Shown here: positions 36,201 to 48,200 of the stretch, in pieces
How positions within the stretch are numbered: the stretch's first letter is position 1
How the letters are laid out: each line of letters begins with the position of its first letter
Assembly: GCF_002099425.1 (NCBI RefSeq)
Contig: NW_018344194.1
Location: 1,984,001-2,048,000, forward strand
Direction: 5' to 3'
DNA: 64,000 bases
From: Phascolarctos cinereus
Lineage: Eukaryota > Chordata > Mammalia > Diprotodontia > Phascolarctidae
Program-made: the position numbers and the translations under genes
Notes under the pieces: generated by a model
What the model saw: only the letters and a program-made list of their open reading frames with translations
Database searches by the model: none
Told to the model about the DNA's origin: nothing

Positions 36201-39200
36201 GGAAGGCTTACCTGAACTGATACAAAGTGAAATGAGCAAAACACAGGAGTACTTTGTACACAGTAACAGCAATACTGCATGATGATCAATGGTGAAGACT
36301 TTGCTATGCTCAGCGATACAATAAACTGATGCTACCTGAATGCAGAGCAAAGCATACTTTTTTAAACTTTATTTTTCTTTTTGGGCAGAGGGGGTCTGTG
36401 TTTTCTTTCACAACAGACTAATTTGAAAATATGATTTGCACGTGTTTATTCTAAGTTAAACTGCTTCCCTTCTCAATGAGGGGGCCAGGGAAGGAGGGAG
36501 GAAGAGAATTTGGAACTCAAAGTATTAGAAAATGAATGTTAAAAATTGTTTTCACATGTAATTGAGAAAAAATAAAATATTAAAAATTTTAAAATGCCTT
36601 GGCTTACTTCATAATGATGACAATTCCATTCTTTACAAAGTGCAAGAAGCAACAGGAAAAAGTCTGTCTGAACTTGATTCTCTTCAACAGGAAGGAACTT
36701 GTTGATGGGATGGAAACAATGGGAGACATTGTGAGGAAGGACCACAAACACCACGAGTTTGTGTTAAAGGAGAGGAAGGCCAGGCAGGGCGTGATAAAGG
36801 AGGGCAGGTTTCTAAAGATTCAAAGCAAAGTGAGATAGAATATCTCACCGTACGGTCTAAAAGTCTATAGGGGGCATCCGAGCAGAACGAATGGAAAATC
36901 CTTAAGGATGAAGTTCTGATACCATCTTCTTCAACAATTAGAAGAGGCAGAGCTAGATGAAGCTAAGATTCCTCAACCAATATGGTTTTTAAAAAGATGG
37001 TCAGAGAGGATTCCGGGAAGATGATGATACTGAAAAATTCAAAGCTCTTAAGATTTTCCCCACGAAAGAGATGAAATAGTGCCTCAAGGTGTATATTGAG
37101 CAATAAAAATAAATTAAAGTAGGGGCAGAACAGGGCTCCTTGTGGGACAATCAGAGAAGATCTGAAGAAAAACCCCAGGATCAGGTTTGGTCCCAGGAAA
37201 CCCCAGGGCTGGGAGGCTGCCTCAGCCCCATCACCCCTGGGACAGTGAAGGGAGGTGGGCGTCTGGGCCAGGAAGATCAAGGGAACCTCTGCTAACAAGG
37301 AATGCCAGACCTAGCTGTGGGAGAATGAACCAGCACATGTGCAGTGAGTGCAGAAGCAGCAGGGCTGCGATGCCGCTGGTTGGGGGCATCTACGGGAGGC
37401 TGGAGGTCTTGGTTTCGGTTCAGGCCAGAGGGGAGAACTGAGGCCAGAGGCACCATCCCCCATAACCCAGGGCTAGAAGTGATTATAAAAAATAAGCTGC
37501 TACAAATGAAAAAAAAAATGAGCAGGCAAAGGAGAAAGAATCCAGCCATAGAGGGTTATTTGCTATAGGAATGAGAAGACTGGGGTTTGTCTTCAGAGGA
37601 GGATACTGAAGCAAAGATACACTCTTCTACCCCAAAGAGTAATGTCAAATGGTCACCTGCTGAAAAAGAATGTATAGAAGAACTTTAAAAAGCCTTTAAA
37701 AATCAAATGAGATTGAGAAAAAACTAAAAAACAAACAAAAAAACCAAACCAAGAAAAACTAGGAGATTATGAAAAGAAAGTCAACCAATTAGAAAAGAAG
37801 ATCCAGAATCTTAAGTAAGAAAATGACTCCTTGAAAATCAGAATTGGGCAAGGGGAAGCCAGCAAAGTCATAAAAGACCAAGAAATAATAAAACAAAATA
37901 TAAAGAATGAAAAAATAAAAGAATATATGAAACATCTCATAAGAAAAACAACTGACGTGGAGAACAGATCAAGAAGAGAAAATTAAACGAATAATTGGAC
38001 TACATGAAAGCTATGATCAAAAAAAAAATCTTGATACAACAATACAATAAATAATTATTAAAGAAAATTGTCCTAAAGCATTAGAACAAGAGGGGAAAGT
38101 AGAAATAGAAAAAAAAATCCACCCATCACCACCTGAAAGGGATCCCATGAGGAAAACCCACAGGGATATCATAGTCAAATTCTGAAACCCCAAGCTCTAG
38201 GATAAAACATCACAAGCAACAAGAAAAAACAGTTTAAAGACAGCGGCGCCACAGTTAGCATCACACAAGACCTAGCAGTGGCGACACTGAAAGAACACGT
38301 GTCTCGGAACACCACATATCGAAGAGCAAAAGAACTAGGGCTCCCGCCAAAAATACCATACCCAACAAAGCCAAGCATAGTCTAGAAGGGAAAAAAATGG
38401 GTATTTAACGAATTGTCTGATTTTCAGGACTTTGTTTAAAAAAACAAACAAAACACCTGAACTTAATGGAAGATTTGACATACAAAGGCCAAGAGAAATA
38501 TAAGGTACATACCAAAGACTTAACTACAAGGGACTCCATCAGGACAGACTGCTTCCCTTTTATGTATGTAAAAAGGAAAACAGATGTCTGAGATTGTTAT
38601 TAGTAATTAGGTGGTTCACAAGAAACACTGGGGTAGGCCTGCGTATGATATGACTTGAAAAAGTAAAATGGTTTAGAAACAGCAAAAAAGAGTAATTATT
38701 TTATACGAATGAGATGCAACAGGAAGAACCAACATAAAGGAATTAGATGGGGGGAGAGGGCTAGTAGTTCTAGAAAGCTGCTTTCATCAGGAATGAGTTC
38801 AAGAGGGAATAATACATATATATCTAGAAGAGTTTAAAAGTCTCCTAAATTTGGAAAGAAATATGCCGCTAAGGGGATGAGGGGGAGAGGATAAGGGAGG
38901 GATCTCTAGACGGGAGGGGGAGGGAATAGGTTATGGGGGGGTATAGAAGGGTGTTTAGATTTATGGAAATGGGACGATAAGGGAGAGATCCTTGGGGGGT
39001 GGGGAGGCACCGAGGTTAAGTAATAGGAAGGCAAAGGAGCAGGTAGAAGTAATCAGAGGAGCAAGGAGGGATAGGAAATAAGAGGTATGCACACACATAA
39101 AAACAAAGATCAGGAGTAGAATTTGTTAGGAAAAGTACATGTTTACATATGTATGTATATATGTGTATATATGTATATATCTATATTCATATATGATTAT

Positions 39201-42200
39201 ATCCACACTTAATTATAGCCTTCTTGGGGTGGGGGAAGAAAGGGGGAGAGGAAGGGAAAAAAAAGAACAAAGTCAAAAGTGCACAACAGAGAACAAAAGA
39301 AAACTTAGAAGGAAGTGAAGAAAAGATGGACAGCTCTGAACACAACGTACGGTATTTATGATACAGGCTTTCTTTCTTGAAATGGAAATTTATATATTCT
39401 GAATCCTCTCTTATGTTCTGCTACGCACATGACATGTTTCTTTTTCTTTTCTTATCGTGTATTTAAGTTTTAGTATTTAAGTCTAAAATAATAATACTAC
39501 TAATAATAAAAAGACGGCTGCAAGAAAGGGGGAGATAGAAAGGCCGCATGCCAAAGTATGGCAGAGTCCTGTGGGAAGACAGGGAGAGACACTGAAGTCC
39601 AGTATGAGCTAAGGCAGAAAAGGAAAGGGGAGGCTATCCATAGGGATAGTGGGAGAGAACTAGGGGTGGACGGAGCAATTCTACTCGACAAAAGACCAAA
39701 AAAAGCAGAGGATTTGGCTTTGGCCTAGAAAGAATGGAACAAAATGGCCAAGTCAGTAAGGGGATAATAAGAACATAGCTTATTACTCCATGACGAGACC
39801 AAGTCACCAGGCCCAGGTGAACCATATGCTGGGAAGACTGAAATGCCAGCACAGGTCACAGCTCTGCGGAATGCACATCATCTACCTTTTTTAAAGGGAG
39901 GCGGCCGAGTCTTTCAACTCTAGACCAATGAGTTTGCCTTCACTTCCTGGCAAACTCCTGGAACATATTATTGAAGGGATGGCTAATGAACATTTAGAAT
40001 ATGCAAACCCATCACTGCAAGCCAGCATATGCCTGCTTCCACCAAGGACAGGTGACTCCAATATCTGTTGTTCCTTTTCTGACTGGGGTAACAAAGATGG
40101 CGAGTCAGGCATACCTCATACACACACACATACCACATGCACATCTCTCTCTCACACACACATACACCCCCCCACACACACACATCTTTCTCACACACAC
40201 ACCCACACACACACATCTTTCTCTCTCTCTCTCTCACACACACACACCCCCCATACCACAAACACGCACGACGATATACACACCCACTCCAAATACAGGG
40301 TTGTCCCAAAACCATCTTCGTGAAGTTTTAACTTATCAAAGCTTAAATCTGCACAGAGCCTTTTGGGACAATCTGCACATCTCTGGAGAATCAGTGCATG
40401 ACAGACTGTGGGGGAGGCATTGCCTTTGTATAAAAGGTGGTGGGTGAGCCGGGTCTGCCAAGGTGCAGGCACAGGAGAGGGACACATTTCCGGCATGGCA
40501 GATGTCCAGGGCCAGCAAGGTCACAGAGACTGGAATCACAGTGAAAAGCATGTCGCTGCGAAAAGCTAAAAAGCTACACTGACAAGTTTACATCTTATCC
40601 TAGAGGCAACGGGGAGCCCTGGGAGCTGATAGAGCAGGGCAGTGGCCACGTCAGATGGACAACTAAAGGAAAACCCCTTGGGCAATGCTGTGTAGGACAG
40701 AGTGAGGTGCAAAGAGTCTTGAGGTTAAGGAGCCCAGGAAGAGGCCATGGCAATAACCCAAGGGAAAGCTGAGAAGGCGCAAAGGAAGGGCACAGCCTCA
40801 AGCAGAGACAAGGGCCAGCGGGGGGAGAGCGTGCCAGACCGCTAGCCTCCTTGCAGCCAGGGAAACAATGAACTAAAGGAACAGCAGAGAGCTCGGGCAG
40901 AGGGGTAGATCTAGACACACTGAGGCAGGGCTATCTGGGGCCCTCCAGCAGGCCGTCGGTGCCGCTGGACCTTAACCCTAAATGCTTACCGGAGATGCAG
41001 ACACGGGAGTCACCGGCAGAGACAACAGGGTCACCATGAGAGTGCAGAGCAAAGAGGGTTGAGGACAGACCCTGGGGAAGCCCCCACAACATAGATCCTG
41101 ATGCCAACAAAGAGGTGAAGGTAGAAAAAGCAGGAGGGGGAGGGTCAGGAGCAGCAGCTAAGAAGAGCTCATCAGATCTGCTCATTAAGAGGTCAGTGGG
41201 AAGTCTGCAGAGCAATTCCAGGTGTGTGATGATGGCATCACAGTAGAGGCCCCGAAGCTGGGAGTAACAGCTAAGCTGGTGGGTCCCCAAAGAGCCTCAG
41301 GTCTGGAGGAACCTCAAAGGCCACCTGTCCAACATCTTCCCTCCCCTTGGTACCGGTAAGGAAAGAAGGTCAGAGGGGTCAAGTGATTTGGCAAGGTCAC
41401 ACAGCTACTAAGGAGCAGAGCCAAGATTTGAACCCAGGAACTTATTCCTTAACCTTAGCCTAGTAGTTGATACCATACTGCCTTCTGCCTTAACGGATGA
41501 GAGTTGGAACAGGAATAAATGTGAGTCTTCTCCTTGGATCCACGAGTACAAGATGGAGAAGGTGGAGGTCCTGGGCTCCGTCTGAGGCCCCACTGTGTGA
41601 TGGCAGCCCAGAAGGCCTCCCTACACCCGGAGAGGCCAGGATCAATGAGCCCACAGCAGCACTCACTGAAGCCTGCCTCACTCACACCACCCTGGGAGGG
41701 GCCACGGTCCTGCCTGAGGGACCGAAGGTGGGACTTTATGCAGGAGACGTTCCAGAGTGGCAGAGGACAATGCACCTCAGGCCACCAGACACAGGCAGGT
41801 GGCTAGAAGAGAGAAGGTGTGAAGGGGCTAGGGGCAGGACAGCTCCCGTCATGTACCCACGGGCTCCCAATCAGAACGGGGACTCTGTTGGCAAGAAGGA
41901 GCAGCGGGGTAGCCAGAAGGCCAGGAGGGTCCTTCCCAGACTGAGATTCTGGGATAGATGGAAGCAACCTCAGAAAAAACATCTTGTCAACTTTGATAGA
42001 CTTGGCTCTTCTCAGCAATGCAAGGATCTAAGACAACTCCAAAAGACTCAGGATGGAAAATGCTATCCACATCCAGAGGAAGAACTAGGGAGTCTGAAAG
42101 CAGATTGAAGCAGACAATTTGCTCTTTTTTTGCTGTTTTTGCTTTCTCGTGGTTTTTCCTCTTTGTTCTGAGCCTTCTTTCACTACATGACTAATGTGGA

Positions 42201-45200
42201 AATATGTCTAATGATTGTACATGCATGGCCTATATCAGATTGCTTGCTGTCTTGGGGAGAGGGAGAATTTGGAGCTCAAAAATCTTATAAATGTGAATGT
42301 TGAAAACTAAAAATAAAATTTTTAAAAAGGTACAATGAAAATTTAAAACAAAACAAAAACAAAACAAAAAGAAAAAGCATGTTGGCAAAACCACCCTCAA
42401 AGGGCCATTCACTGTGACCCAGAGCAAGTCCTGTTCTGAAGCGCTGCTGTGCTCGTACAAGTGTTTGCAGCAGTGGTTTCTAATAACAGAGGCACCATCA
42501 CCAAAATGAGGTCTCCTGTCCTGCTGGGCTCATCACTCTTGTGGCCAAATAGCTAACTCTTCCTGCAGGGGACTCTGCTGGTCAGTCCGAGAGCTTCTGG
42601 AAGAAACCTGACTCACCTTGCTCAGGACTTGGGGGAGACTAAGAAGCTCCAGGACCCTATATGTGAGCCCCAGAGAACAGCTCTGGGCAAACGTCCAATA
42701 TGTTAAACAGAGGCCTTTGTGACTTGGCCTATCGCATGCACAGAAGCTCTTCAGAATGCCCCCCAGAAACATTTTTCAAATTAAGTTAAAAAATTTTTGT
42801 GCAAAAAAATCCAGTAAAGCTAAGATTAAAAGGGAAGTAATGAACTGGGGGAGGGGGGGAGCAGCAGGGGGAAACTTTGCAGCAAGTTTTTCTACAGATT
42901 TCATTTTCAAGACATATAAGGAAATGATTCAAACTTGTAAGAAAAAGAGCCATTCGCCACTGCTAAATGGTCTCAGAAGAACACACAATTCTCAAGGAAG
43001 AAACCCAGGCTCTCTCTAGACACGTGAAAACATAGCCACTAATCAGACAAATGCAAATTAAAGAAATTCTGAGATTCTACTTCCTAACCCTGACTACGAG
43101 AGAATAAAAAACCAAAAGTGGTCAAATGTTGCTGGGATGGTGGGAAAACAGGTACAGCGACACACTGTTGATGGATTAGTGAATGACTCAACCATGACAG
43201 AAAGTAATTTGGAATTAAACACAAAAAGTTATTAACCAGTGAGGGCGCTCTGACCCAGTTATATGACTTCTATGCCTATACCCAAAAGCGATAAAAGAAG
43301 GCAGAAAAGATCCTTTCTACAAAAAAATTTTTTAAAACAAACCTTTTCCTGGTGTCAACAAACTAGAAACTAATGGATGAATAAATCTGGCACACCAATG
43401 TGAAGGAGGATCATTGTGCTGAAAGAGATGAGGGAGCAAGGTGATCTCAAAGAGGTATGGGCATGGAAAGACCTGTGTGAACCGATGCAGAGGGAAGTGA
43501 GCAGAGCTGGGAGGACCAGCACACGGAGCACCGACTGCACAAGAGAGAACACTGGGGGAGGGGGAGCTCTGCTCAGCACAAAGACCATCCATGAGGTGGG
43601 AGGGCAGCCAACCCCTAGGGCATTTGTTTGGTTCAACTATGCATACATCACAAGAAATTTGGTTCTTTTTTCCCTAATGGGATGGGAGGGAGAAAAAAGA
43701 GACTTCTGTTAATTTTTTAAAAGAAGAGGTGAGGGGGTGTTACACATGTGACATGTTGAACATACTTTCTTAAGAAGTTATTACATCAGTCTTAGTCTTA
43801 CTGAACTGCGGGACTCTGTCACAAGAAGCGAGTGTAGTCTGCAAAGGTTTGAGAGAGAGAGAGAGAGAGAGAGGAACGACAGTCTGGCGCCTGACCAAAG
43901 GGATGGGACTATTCTGTTACAGAAGTGATCCTAAGTAACCTAAGGCAGCAACAAATGACAAAGTCATCCACAGAAAAACAACAGGTGACTGAAAAGCACC
44001 ATTCTCCTGCAACTGCCTTTTGTTTCCAAAGCAGGACAAACGCAGGGTTGAGAGGAAGGAGCCTGAGGCCCCACGTCCTACGGATCTGCCACTGAATCAA
44101 AGGACAGCGGGCAAAGAAATGTCTCCCACGTCCCTCTGGGGGCCTCGCTCATGTTCAGTGAAGGACTGTGGCTCCGACTTACTTGAGGGAGGCCTGACGT
44201 TAATTCCGATTTCAATTCCTCCAGAGTGAGCAGCAAAGATGTCACAGCCTTTTCATCTGATGATGTCCAGTCATTGACTGTTCTGTTAAAAAGAGAAGAG
44301 GACGTTAAAAAATGTAGACTTGCAAGAGCCTACCTCCCTAGAAAGGGCCTTGAAGAATTCTGTGCCCCAGAGGGAAAGAGCCCAAACAGCTACGTGACAA
44401 AACGGTCCGATTCGGCCAGCACCGTGAGTGATTTGGCTGGATCATTTTTCGTTGTTATAAATAAGAGAGGCTGTTTTAGTGAGATGATGTATTTCCAGAA
44501 ATGACTTGTGATGTGAAAACAAAAGGCAACAATAAACCTACTTGAAAACTCAAAAGAAAAATTATAAAACAGAGACGCTGGATTACAAAGGCTGACTGGG
44601 AACCAGCTGCCCAGTTAGCTGTCAAAAGTGACTGCTCATTGAGGAAGGCTCAAGGACTGGACTGTCATCTCTGTCGAGGCCTCTGCCTCACCCTAATATT
44701 CCTCTTAAACACTGAAAACGGTAATGACAACAGCCTGATAAATTCCAATGCCTTCCATTCATGGGTGGAGAAATCCCCAAACCCAGGGCATCAAGCAATT
44801 AGCTTTCAGAGTCCAATGACCAATAGCCATCCGGGTTCCAGTACCCCCAGCATAGTGAGGACATCGATCACAATCACGTCAACAACGTTAGCACCCATCC
44901 GAGCACATCCTGCAGGCTGCCTGGGCACACGAACTCAGGGAAAGAGAAGCTGACCTTCAGAGAAAGACAGACAATAGAACCCAGACCCATCACAACTGAG
45001 GAGGGGCCCAGGGAAACCTGTCACTCTGGGCAACTGGCCCATTCCCCTGGGTTTGAGGGAATGATCCCAAGGTAAGGGGGGAGGCGAGGGGGCCCTATTT
45101 TCTACCACCAGTAGCTTTAGGTTCCCCAGTTTTTCTGCCTCCTAAGGGATGTCGTTACCCAGTCACAAACGGCCTACCTGTTAACGGTCTGGTTCATGAA

Positions 45201-48200
45201 GCTGGTCAGAAGCCCAAGCACGTGCAGCAGCTGCTGCCGGATGTGCTCCAGCTGGTCGTGATGCCCCAGCAGCTTCTCCGCGGCAGGGGGAAGGGCTGCC
45301 CCACTTCCACACTCCTGCCAGGCTCTGGGCACAAAGCCCCTGTCCTTCTCGAGCTCGGTGATCGTCTGCTGCAGCTGCTGGATTTTGTGCTCGTCTCTCT
45401 GCCGCTGCAGCTCTAACTCCCGCTGCCAGCCCTCGAAGCACAAGATGAGAAGAAGGCGCCATGTTACACACACGCTCATCAAGAGCCCCAAGCCGCCCAC
45501 CCTCTCAGCAGACCCCTAGCAGGGAGGGGGCCTGTGAGAACCAGCCAGGCTGGCGCCCATCTGAGACCCAGGAGCCGTCAGGGAGAGAGGGATTCCAGGA
45601 GGAAGGAGAGTGTTCCAGGGGCAGGTGGACAGCCTGGGCAAAGGCCTGGGGGCAGAAGACGGGAGGCCAAGACCCCAGACAGGCGGAAACAAGAGCTGTG
45701 CTGAGACAGACTGATGGAAAAGGCCGAAAAGCCTGATGGTGGAGAGACTCCCCTGGCGCCTCAGACTCAAAGTCCTGAGCAAGGGAAGGCTGTGGCAAGG
45801 CCTGGGCTTCATGAAGATGACTGGCTGCGCTGGGGCGGCAGGCTCTCAACACGACACCGAGGACCTGGCACAGTCCAGTCTCTTGTCGGTTGGCTGCCTG
45901 TTGAGAGCTCATATCCCCTGGCACAACCAGGCCCTGATATCCTTAGCAGTGACAGCCCTGTGCCCCAAATGCACGCACACAGCACAGTGCAGGAGTGCAG
46001 GAGGGCTTTCTGAAGTCAAACACTGATGCTATGAAGCGCCTGCACTCACCAATGGTCTGAGACTGGCTTGGGGTGCTCTGAGGATGTGGGTCTGCAGGAC
46101 ATTGGCGTATACTTTTCTTAGCCAGAATTTCTTAATGATTATTCCCTCAGCATGTACCAGGATGACTGAGTGTATGGTCCTCACCTGTCTCCCAACCTGA
46201 TTACGACCCACAAAAACCCACAAAAAAGACCCTGTGTCCCTCTACCCTCGATGGTCACCGGGGTTTGCTGTTCGGCTTCCACACGTGTGCTCAGGATCCC
46301 GATGAAAGGGGCCACAGGCCCCACACTAACGTCTGGTTCCACCACTGGTGGGAAGAGACTGGGTAGAACGTGCTGGCCCAGACAGCTGCCCACTGAGCAG
46401 ACATTTCAGTGCGGCAGTGGAAGGAAAAAGGTCCTAGCGAGAGCAACGTGACAGGGGGGCCTACGGACGCACCAATGGCTGGGCAGGAGAGGCAGCTCCT
46501 GGACGAGAAGACATCCTGTTCTGAACATGTGGAGGAGCCACTGGTTTGTGGTTTTCCCAAAGGAAGGAACTCCATATGGGCAAAGGTGTGTTTTTGGAGG
46601 ATAAGTCTGGCACAGCAACAATAGTTAAAAGGGGAAAGAAACTGAAGATGGGGAGGAGCTGGAGGCAGGAAGGAGGCTGTGAAGTCCTGCCTGGTGGCCA
46701 GGATGCTCAGAGACCGGGGAGCCCTTAGGGGAGCACGAGGAGTCAAGGATGAACCCAAGTCTGGGGAATGAAAGCTACAACCTAGAGGAGCAGGCCCAGG
46801 GGAGAGATGGGTGCCTGGAGAAGCCTGCAAGGCCCCTGCCAGTCTAAACCTAGGCCCAATGATGCCATGGAGGCTTCTCTGAGCCAAAGAGGCAGAGGGA
46901 AGTCAAGAGAAGCAGGAGACAACTGAACACAGCACACAATGAGACTGGCCCCAAAGAGGAGAGAAGCACAGGTGGGGGCCATGGGTGCAGAACGCTGCAC
47001 CCGCTGCTCTCAGTCTGTTCCTCAAAGTCACTAGACATTCAAGAACCTGCCCTAGCAGATGCTGCAGGAGCTACAGGGCAGAGAAGAGGATGCGCCCGAA
47101 TGCAGATGGGAGGACCAGCCGCTGGGAGGGGCTAGGGGCCCGGCTCTTTGTCTGAGACACAGTATCTGCTGTTCTCCAAAGCCCTGGAGGGCTCTCGTGG
47201 ACTCCAGCAGGGAAAAGACTCAAGCTTGGGCAAATCGAGCCTCCTAGGGAAAGGCCACAGGGTGTGGGCTAATACTTGAAACCAGGCCAAGTTCACGGAG
47301 GCACATCAGTGGCTGGCTGGGGAGCACAGAATCAGAAGTGGAAGGGACTCTCAGAAGCAGGCCAGCCCCACTCTCCAATTTTACAGATAAGCAGACTGAG
47401 GTCCAGAGAAGGGGGTGCTTTGTCCAAGGTCACACAGCTAATCCCATAAGTGACAGACAGGCAGGGTCCAAAGCCAGGCCCTTGGACCATTGCCCTTCCT
47501 GTCCTCTTCCCATCTAGTGCTCACAGCACTGTGCCACACTGCCTTGGGAAATCTCGCCACACCAGCAAGTCCTTAAGGCTGGCCACGAGTCCAAGTCAAA
47601 GACGACTGATGCTAATCAACAAGTCCCAACTGATTCCGCTGGTCAGGAAGCCCTTGCTCCCACTGCCCACCTCACCTCCTCTCAAACTGCTGGCAGGGCC
47701 TACATGATCTCGGCTTGACCCAGCCCCAGCTGACTGCAAGCAAGACTGTTCTTTTCCTCCAAACCTCTCACGTCTCCCACCCCCAGTGCTGGGCCCTCTC
47801 CTATCCCCTCCCCCACCATCTCCTCCTCCTGTTTGCCCCTTCTCATCTCGGCTGCCTCCCATCTTCCGTCTCCAACAGACTGTTCCTGTAAGCTAGGACC
47901 CTGGCCCATAATTCCTGGGCTTATTTAATGATTTCATGCCTCCAAAAGGTCCACAGGGCAGCAACCAAGGAGAATTCTATTCCCTCTCTAACCGGCTTGC
48001 CACCATCCTCATAAAAATCCCAACGAGAGCACCCCATCCCCCAGTCACCACCCTCCTGCTCTCCTCCCAGCTCCCATGGTCCTGAGCCACCAGCTGCACG
48101 CAGACAGCTCCTTCATGCAGACATCGGGCCCTGTCTCTTCTGAACATTCTCCAATCCAGCGCGTCAGAACTTGTTACTTTCTCCCCCAAACCCAGCCTTT

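Larger units (their letters stand above)
32520..44182 (-). other. PCNT: PCNT intron w12-w13, 11.7 kb, L1-rich
   Basis: This is the largest intron in the window. It contains two ORF1-bearing L1/HAL1-like elements, two L1 3' relics, a CR1/L3 fragment, a mariner MITE, L2 and MIR pieces and CA/TC microsatellites, all listed separately. The recognisable L1 units lie on the plus strand, opposite to PCNT, so their poly-A signals do not face its transcript. A short AT-rich unique stretch lies at 33,130-33,210. Unique sequence of 32,530-33,900 and 43,740-44,180 holds nothing I can name beyond a GA microsatellite at 43,851-43,872. I found no extra exon. Confidence 0.85.

Noticed and set aside
41497-42108. 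203-codon plus-strand open frame
   Set aside because: It runs from unique sequence into an L1 3' end, has no family resemblance and lies antisense in a PCNT intron.
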